DNA of 64,000 nt from NCBI GenBank assembly GCA_045631225.1, contig JAZQUG010000003.1, forward strand, positions 1-64,000, written 5' to 3'. This document shows positions 59,264 through 64,000 of this stretch, one piece after another. Every line of letters starts with the position of its first letter. Position 1 is the stretch's first letter. This DNA is from Fimenecus sp045631225 (GTDB taxonomy: Bacteria > Bacillota > Clostridia > Oscillospirales > Acutalibacteraceae). The notes beneath the pieces were generated by a model that was not told the origin of the DNA, ran no database searches, and was given only the letters and a program-made list of their open reading frames with translations. The translations under genes and the position numbers were made by a program.

Positions 59264-62023
59264 ATGACAGATAAAATTTCAGATAACTTAGTTGAAGAAA
59301 TTCTTAACGACATAAAAGAGAAAAACGGAGAAGCTATTCCGGGTCAGGAATATTCACTTACTGATATTGACTTGCTTTTAGCTGAAATTTCAGGAGAAAA
59401 AACCACTGACAAGGAAAGTGAAGTCGTGTTTTCAAAGCCTGAAATCAAGAAGGAAAAAGAACCATCAAAAAAAGGCTTTTTCTCATTTGATATTTCTAAA
59501 ATTCAGGATTTTGACGATGATGAGGATGAATCTGAAACTGAAATTGAAACTCTTGAAGAAGAAACCGAATCTCAGGATGATGTTTCCGTATCAGTTGAAG
59601 ATGATGGTCAGATTGGATTTACTTCTGAAATAGTTGATTTAATCGTCGAAGAATACAAGGATGCACCTGTAGAGGAAGAAGCAGAGTCCGTGACAGGTCA
59701 GATTTCTATTGAAAAAACAAGAATGTTCAATGAAATTGATATTCGCGGAACATATAATCCGAACATCTCTCACAATCTCGGAAATAAGGTTGTAAGAACA
59801 ACAAGCGGTGATGCTGAACCACTTGCTTCTGCAAGTGTTATGGAAGAAGAAAAATACAGAAAGCATTTTATGAACAAACCTGTTCAGAAGCTTGAAAACA
59901 CCATTGAACAGAGAGCTATCAGAGATGCAAGACCTCCTGAAACAATAGAAACTCCGGGATTTATCATTAAAAATGGCACAGTAAGTGAAAATACAGACGG
60001 AATAAGAACTATGCCAACCATTATTGGTGCTGAATATGAATTGGAACAGGAAAAAACCAAGGAGGATTTCGGTACAAAAGTAACAGCACCTGAAAAGCCT
60101 GACAATCAGATTATGTTTGATGGCTTTGGTGAAGATGAAGAAATTCTTCAACAGCCTGAAGAACAGGCAGAGGCAGTGCTTCGTGAAAATCGCAAGGCAG
60201 CAGTCAGAGATTTTGTTGCAGGTGGAATGTCATTTAAAGAAAAAGTTCAGTCACCACCTGTAAGAAGACGATACGAAAGACAGAAGGTTTCTGTTGTACG
60301 TGAGTATTTCGGACCAAAGGATAAGGAAGCGGTTAAAAAAGTTTTTGCAATGGAAAAGAAATCAACCGTTATGAAGCTTGCTGCTGTTTCAGGTATATGT
60401 TTCCTTATGTCAATTCTTTCAATTGTTGCCGGAATGGAAAACGGCAATTTTGAGATTTACGGAAACAATGAATTTGTTTATGCTCTTGTACAGATTTTAT
60501 TACTTATCGTTGCAAGTGCATTGAATTATCAATCATTCATAAAAGCGTTCAATAATATAAAGAGTCAGATTTTTGATATGGATACTGTCGTTGCAGTTTC
60601 TGCAATTGCAGGTTTTATTCAGTGTCTTATCGGCTTTGCTTTTGCAGACAGTATCGAGTCAGTTGCAAGAATTACAGCAGGTGCAGCAGTGTTACCTATG
60701 ATTATGAAGCTTGCAGGTGAGCTTGTCCGTTGCAAAAATGACAGTGAAAACTTCAAGGTTCTTACAGCTGATCCTGACGAATGTTACAGTGTTGAAAATG
60801 TAGCTGATGAGGATACAGCAAATGAGATTTCAAGAGGCCTTATGATGGGTAATCCTGAAATCAAGTATTCAGCAAAAATCGGATTCCCTCAGAAATTTGT
60901 TGAAATTTCACGTTCTTCTGAGGTTACAGGAAAGATTTGTAAGCTTACAATTCCTGCTATGGCAATAGTCGGTCTTGTACTCGGAATTATTTCTATTATT
61001 AAAACAGGAAATTTCTTTGCAGGTATAAGCACTTTAACAGGAACACTTCTTATGACGCTTCCTTGTTCTGCAGGACTTGTTTCGGCTATTAATCTTCGTG
61101 CAACAAACAAGTTCCTTAATGAAGATGGTGCTTTGATAAATGGTTACAGTGCAGTTGATGATGCTGTAAACACAAACGGTGTCGTTATTGATGCCTGTGA
61201 CGCATTTGAACAGGGTGGATGCAATATTGAGGGTATGAAGACATACCACAAAATGAGAATTGACGAAGCTCTTCTCTATACTGCATCTGTTGTTATTGCA
61301 TCAGGTGGTGTTTTAGCAGAAGTATTTGATGGCGTTATCATTGGTAAGCGAGAGCTTTTACTTCCTGTTGAATCCTTGGCTTATGAAGAAAAATTAGGCT
61401 GTTCTTGTTGGATTCATAATCACAGAGTCCTTGTGGGTAACCGTGACCTTCTTGTACATCATAATGTAGAAACACCTGATAAGGACTTGGAAGATAAATA
61501 TAAATCAAACGGAAGAAATGTTCTTTATCTTGCTATTGAGGGAAAAATTGCAGCAATGTTTGTTGTAGTTTATAAGGCAAATGAAGAAACAGCAAGATAT
61601 ATGCGTGAGCTTGAAAAAGACGGAATTACAATATTCTTCAGAACAGCTGATGCAAATATTACAGAAAAATTCCTTGAAAGAGAATTCCAGTTGCCTGCAA
61701 ATGTTGTTAAAATCATCAATCCTGTTGCAGGTGATATGTTCTCAAAGGTTAAATCAAGACGTACAGAACGCAGTAATGCAATGATTATTCACGATGGTGG
61801 AATAAAAACAATGCTCTCTGCACTTCACGGTGCATTTGTAATTAATAATTTTGTTAATTCATCAAGACTTGTTCAGCTTATCGCTTCAGTTATCGGTGCT
61901 GTGATTATGGCATTGTTTACATTTATTTCAAGCATTGCGCAAATTGGCGTGTTACAGATTATACTGTATCAGGTAATATGGACAGTTATACTTTCTGTTC
62001 CTGCATTTACAAGAAAAAAGTAA
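59264..62023 (+). CDS. P-type-ATPase-like membrane protein lacking catalytic motifs
   Basis: 919 residues from the ATG at 59264 (GGGGGG upstream). The first ~360 residues are acidic and low complexity (EEETESQDDVSVSVED...). Several membrane segments follow, then a region folding like a P1B ATPase: LINGYSAVDDAVNTNGVVIDACDAF at the phosphorylation site, where DKTGT is absent; HRVLVGNRDLL of the nucleotide domain; and IFFRTADANITEKFLE and MIIHDGGIKTMLSA where TGD and GDGxND are expected. Not a working pump. Perhaps a regulatory or scaffolding pseudo-ATPase. Confidence 0.72.
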   Translation: MTDKISDNLVEEILNDIKEKNGEAIPGQEYSLTDIDLLLAEISGEKTTDKESEVVFSKPEIKKEKEPSKKGFFSFDISKIQDFDDDEDESETEIETLEEETESQDDVSVSVEDDGQIGFTSEIVDLIVEEYKDAPVEEEAESVTGQISIEKTRMFNEIDIRGTYNPNISHNLGNKVVRTTSGDAEPLASASVMEEEKYRKHFMNKPVQKLENTIEQRAIRDARPPETIETPGFIIKNGTVSENTDGIRTMPTIIGAEYELEQEKTKEDFGTKVTAPEKPDNQIMFDGFGEDEEILQQPEEQAEAVLRENRKAAVRDFVAGGMSFKEKVQSPPVRRRYERQKVSVVREYFGPKDKEAVKKVFAMEKKSTVMKLAAVSGICFLMSILSIVAGMENGNFEIYGNNEFVYALVQILLLIVASALNYQSFIKAFNNIKSQIFDMDTVVAVSAIAGFIQCLIGFAFADSIESVARITAGAAVLPMIMKLAGELVRCKNDSENFKVLTADPDECYSVENVADEDTANEISRGLMMGNPEIKYSAKIGFPQKFVEISRSSEVTGKICKLTIPAMAIVGLVLGIISIIKTGNFFAGISTLTGTLLMTLPCSAGLVSAINLRATNKFLNEDGALINGYSAVDDAVNTNGVVIDACDAFEQGGCNIEGMKTYHKMRIDEALLYTASVVIASGGVLAEVFDGVIIGKRELLLPVESLAYEEKLGCSCWIHNHRVLVGNRDLLVHHNVETPDKDLEDKYKSNGRNVLYLAIEGKIAAMFVVVYKANEETARYMRELEKDGITIFFRTADANITEKFLEREFQLPANVVKIINPVAGDMFSKVKSRRTERSNAMIIHDGGIKTMLSALHGAFVINNFVNSSRLVQLIASVIGAVIMALFTFISSIAQIGVLQIILYQVIWTVILSVPAFTRKK

Positions 62024-62053
62024 AATAATATTACTACTTAGGGGATGAACTAA

Positions 62054-62788
62054 TTGGCAGACTTTTGGGAGTCAGTAAAAAATATTGCTTTGTGGGTCTG
62101 GGGTTTTGACCAGATAAGATTCACTATTGATGCATTGTTTAAACTTGGAATAACAACTGTACTCAGTGGTTTTATCGGATTTGAGCGTGAACATTCTCAC
62201 CGTCCTGCAGGTTTCAGAACTCATATTCTTGTTTCCGTCAGTTCTGCACTTGTAATGCTCACATCAGTTTATATTTTTGACAGCCAGGGAATGTCGGGTG
62301 ATGTTACACGAATGAGTGCACAGGTATTGAGCGGTATCGGTTTCCTTGGTGCAGGTACCATTCTTCGTGAGGGTTTTTCTGTTAAAGGTCTTACAACTGC
62401 TGCTTCCCTTTGGGCTGTTGCTTGTATAGGTATTGCAGTAGGTGCAGGGTTCTATGCAGGTGCGTTTGTGGCTACACTCGTTATTTATCTTACGCTTAAC
62501 TCTCTTAAAAGATTTATTGTTCGTGGTTCAACAGGTAAACTTCTTTTTGTTGAAATAAAAGATGTGGGCACACAGATTCCGATTATCACAAAAACCATCA
62601 AACAATGTGGTGGTAAAATTCATTCAATGGAAGTTGTTTATACTGAATCAAAGGATTTGAAATTCAAGCATCGAAAGGATACTTCTGTTATCAAGATGCT
62701 TGTTTTCCCCAAAAATGAAGATTCACTTTTACTTATGATAACAACTATCAGAAGTATGGAAGATGTTGAGGATATTTATGTTGACTGA
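62054..62788 (+). CDS. MgtC/SapB-family membrane protein
   Basis: 244 residues from a TTG start (GGGGATG upstream). Four to five membrane segments with TVLSGFIGFEREHSHRPAGFRTHILV and GIGFLGAGTILREG..VKGLTTAASLWAVACIG, both family hallmarks, and a cytoplasmic ACT-like C-terminus. Linked to Mg2+ homeostasis and control of ATP synthase in pathogens. The methyltransferase gene overlaps its end. Confidence 0.9.
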   Translation: MADFWESVKNIALWVWGFDQIRFTIDALFKLGITTVLSGFIGFEREHSHRPAGFRTHILVSVSSALVMLTSVYIFDSQGMSGDVTRMSAQVLSGIGFLGAGTILREGFSVKGLTTAASLWAVACIGIAVGAGFYAGAFVATLVIYLTLNSLKRFIVRGSTGKLLFVEIKDVGTQIPIITKTIKQCGGKIHSMEVVYTESKDLKFKHRKDTSVIKMLVFPKNEDSLLLMITTIRSMEDVEDIYVD

Positions 62789-63521
62789 TAAAATTACGCT
62801 TTTTGATGGTGAACATATTGAGGATTTAGGCGAAGATGTGGGCGTTGTTGTATCAAAGCAGCATACCTTTGGTACAGATGCAATGCTGCTTGCTGATTTT
62901 GCTAATCCTAAAAGAAATGATGTTGCCTGTGATTTTGGTTCAGGCTGTGGAATCATCCCTTTCCTCTGGCTTCGTGACGGAAAATGTTCCGAAATTACAG
63001 CAGTTGAAATTCAGAAAAACGCTTGTGACCAGATGAAAAGGTCACTTGCCTTGAATGATACAGAAAAAATCACTGTCTTAAACAGGGATTTAAAAGATAT
63101 TTCCGATTTAAAAGCAGGTAGCTTTGATTTAGTTACTATGAATCCACCATATAAAATCGAAAATGGTGGGATAAAAAATGATGACGATTTTGCAACAATT
63201 GCTCGTCATGAAACTCTTTGCAATATGGACGATATAGCAAAAAGTGCTGCTCGTCTTTTACGATTTGGCGGCAAGCTTTGCATTTGCCACAGACCCGAAA
63301 GAGTATTTGATGCAATGTATGGGATGAGAGCAAACGGAATTGAACCGAAAACTCTTAAATTTGTATCTAAAAAAGGTGATACTCAACCTTGGTTAGTGCT
63401 TATTGAAGGTAAGCGTGGTGCCAAAAACGGGTTAAAGGTTGAGGGAAACCTTGTTGCATATAATAATGACGGTACTCTGACAGAGGAAATGCTCAGAATT
63501 ACTGAAAAGTACAGAAAATAA
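62778..63521 (+). CDS. TrmN6-like tRNA(adenine-N6)-methyltransferase
   Basis: 247 residues from the ATG at 62778 (overlaps the mgtC-like gene by 11 bases; GAGGA upstream). VAC(D)FGSGCGIIPF is the SAM loop and MNPPYKI the NPPY motif of N6-adenine methylases; the sequence opens like the Bacillus YabB family, methylating A37 of tRNA-Val. The position just before rsmI is the standard yabB-yazA-rsmI order. Confidence 0.88.
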   Translation: MLTDKITLFDGEHIEDLGEDVGVVVSKQHTFGTDAMLLADFANPKRNDVACDFGSGCGIIPFLWLRDGKCSEITAVEIQKNACDQMKRSLALNDTEKITVLNRDLKDISDLKAGSFDLVTMNPPYKIENGGIKNDDDFATIARHETLCNMDDIAKSAARLLRFGGKLCICHRPERVFDAMYGMRANGIEPKTLKFVSKKGDTQPWLVLIEGKRGAKNGLKVEGNLVAYNNDGTLTEEMLRITEKYRK

Positions 63522-63539
63522 AGAAAGGAAACGGACAAT

Positions 63540-64000
63540 ATGAGTGGGAAGCTTTATGTTGTAGGAACTCCAATCGGCAATTTGTCCGATTTTTCCGAAA
63601 GAGCGAAACAAACTCTTGCAGCTGTTGATTTTATTGCAGCAGAGGATACAAGAGTAACACAGAAATTGCTTAATTTTTTTGATATAAAAAAACCGTTTAT
63701 CAGTTACTATGAACACAATCGTCGTGAACGGGGAGAAATTATTGTTTCACGAATTTTAAACGGAGAAACCTGTGCAATAGTTACTGATGCCGGAATGCCT
63801 TGCATTTCTGACCCCGGACAAGACTTGGTTTATCTTTGTCACGAAAAGGGAATTCCTGTTGAGTCTGTTCCCGGACCTACTGCTTTTGCAACGGCACTTG
63901 CAATCAGCGGAATGGAAAGCGGAAGATTTACTTTTGAAGGCTTTTTAAGCACAAATAAACCGAGCAGAAAAGAACATCTTGAGGAACTTAAAAATGAAAG
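63540..64000 (+). CDS. rsmI: 16S rRNA (cytidine-1402-2'-O)-methyltransferase RsmI, 5' part
   Basis: Frame is open to the window end (153 codons, no stop). Opens MSGKLYVVGTPIGNLSDFSE, then AAEDTRVTQKLL, GMPCISDPGQDLV and PGPTAFATALAISG, the tetrapyrrole-methylase-fold motifs of RsmI. Methylates the ribose of C1402. GGAAACGGAC precedes the ATG. The 3' half lies outside the window. Confidence 0.92.
   Translation, partial: MSGKLYVVGTPIGNLSDFSERAKQTLAAVDFIAAEDTRVTQKLLNFFDIKKPFISYYEHNRRERGEIIVSRILNGETCAIVTDAGMPCISDPGQDLVYLCHEKGIPVESVPGPTAFATALAISGMESGRFTFEGFLSTNKPSRKEHLEELKNE

Overview
The window is low-GC, densely coded DNA from a Gram-positive Clostridia, most like gut Oscillospiraceae/Ruminococcaceae. 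The basis is strong AGGAGG-type ribosome binding sites, GPH sugar symporters, DUF554, DUF1836, DUF6054 and DUF6994-like proteins, a sodium-pumping decarboxylase, a GH28 pectinase with uronate isomerase, and the sporulation gene spoVAC. I cannot name the species.

Layout. 0-11 kb: a chromate transporter end, rlmD, then a stretch with two nearly identical four-helix-bundle (S23/IVP-like) genes, each behind an array of small hairpins, plus a third, gene-less half-array. After that comes a run of hydrolases (metallophosphoesterase, NimA-like flavoprotein, lipase, HAD phosphatase, SIS isomerase). 11-21.4 kb, mostly minus strand: beta-lactamase-like hydrolase, GtrA/GtrB-type pair, D,D-carboxypeptidase, nucleotidyltransferase, secreted esterase, ABC exporter, and a deletion scar that joins the start of a CpsB-type phosphatase to the end of a CpsD-type tyrosine kinase. 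21.7-38.2 kb: tRNA-Leu(GAG), SPFH/NfeD operon, oxaloacetate-decarboxylase-type beta and gamma subunits, a MurE-like ligase operon, dusB, uronate isomerase, SDR, tRNA-Thr(CGT) and GH28.

38.4-57.05 kb is the main discovery. spoVAC is cut in two in its Gly-Thr-Ile-Val-Pro codons. The 91-residue N-terminal part lies at 57034-57306 and the C-terminal part at 38256-38441, both on the minus strand. They flank about 18.6 kb of accessory DNA bordered by near-matching directly repeated cores. Joining the cores restores an uninterrupted 147-codon gene. The element ends with a large serine recombinase whose gene is coupled to an in-frame fusion between SpoVAC and an element protein, so spoVAC transcription should run into the recombinase. 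A second, decayed spoVAC 3' end at 44.8 kb suggests two stacked insertions. The left part carries a membrane-anchored ECF sigma factor and secreted proteins with ECF-like promoters. The right part is plasmid-like (MobV relaxase, Rep_3 initiator, iterons) and holds defence genes: an AbiE-type toxin-antitoxin pair, a KAP NTPase with a membrane partner, a DUF4062 protein, and remnants of a restriction system.

57.4-64 kb: housekeeping DNA (papain-like hydrolase, rlmB, a P-type-ATPase-like protein without catalytic motifs, MgtC, a TrmN6-like methyltransferase and the start of rsmI). All functional calls rest on reading motifs and gene order; no database search was made.
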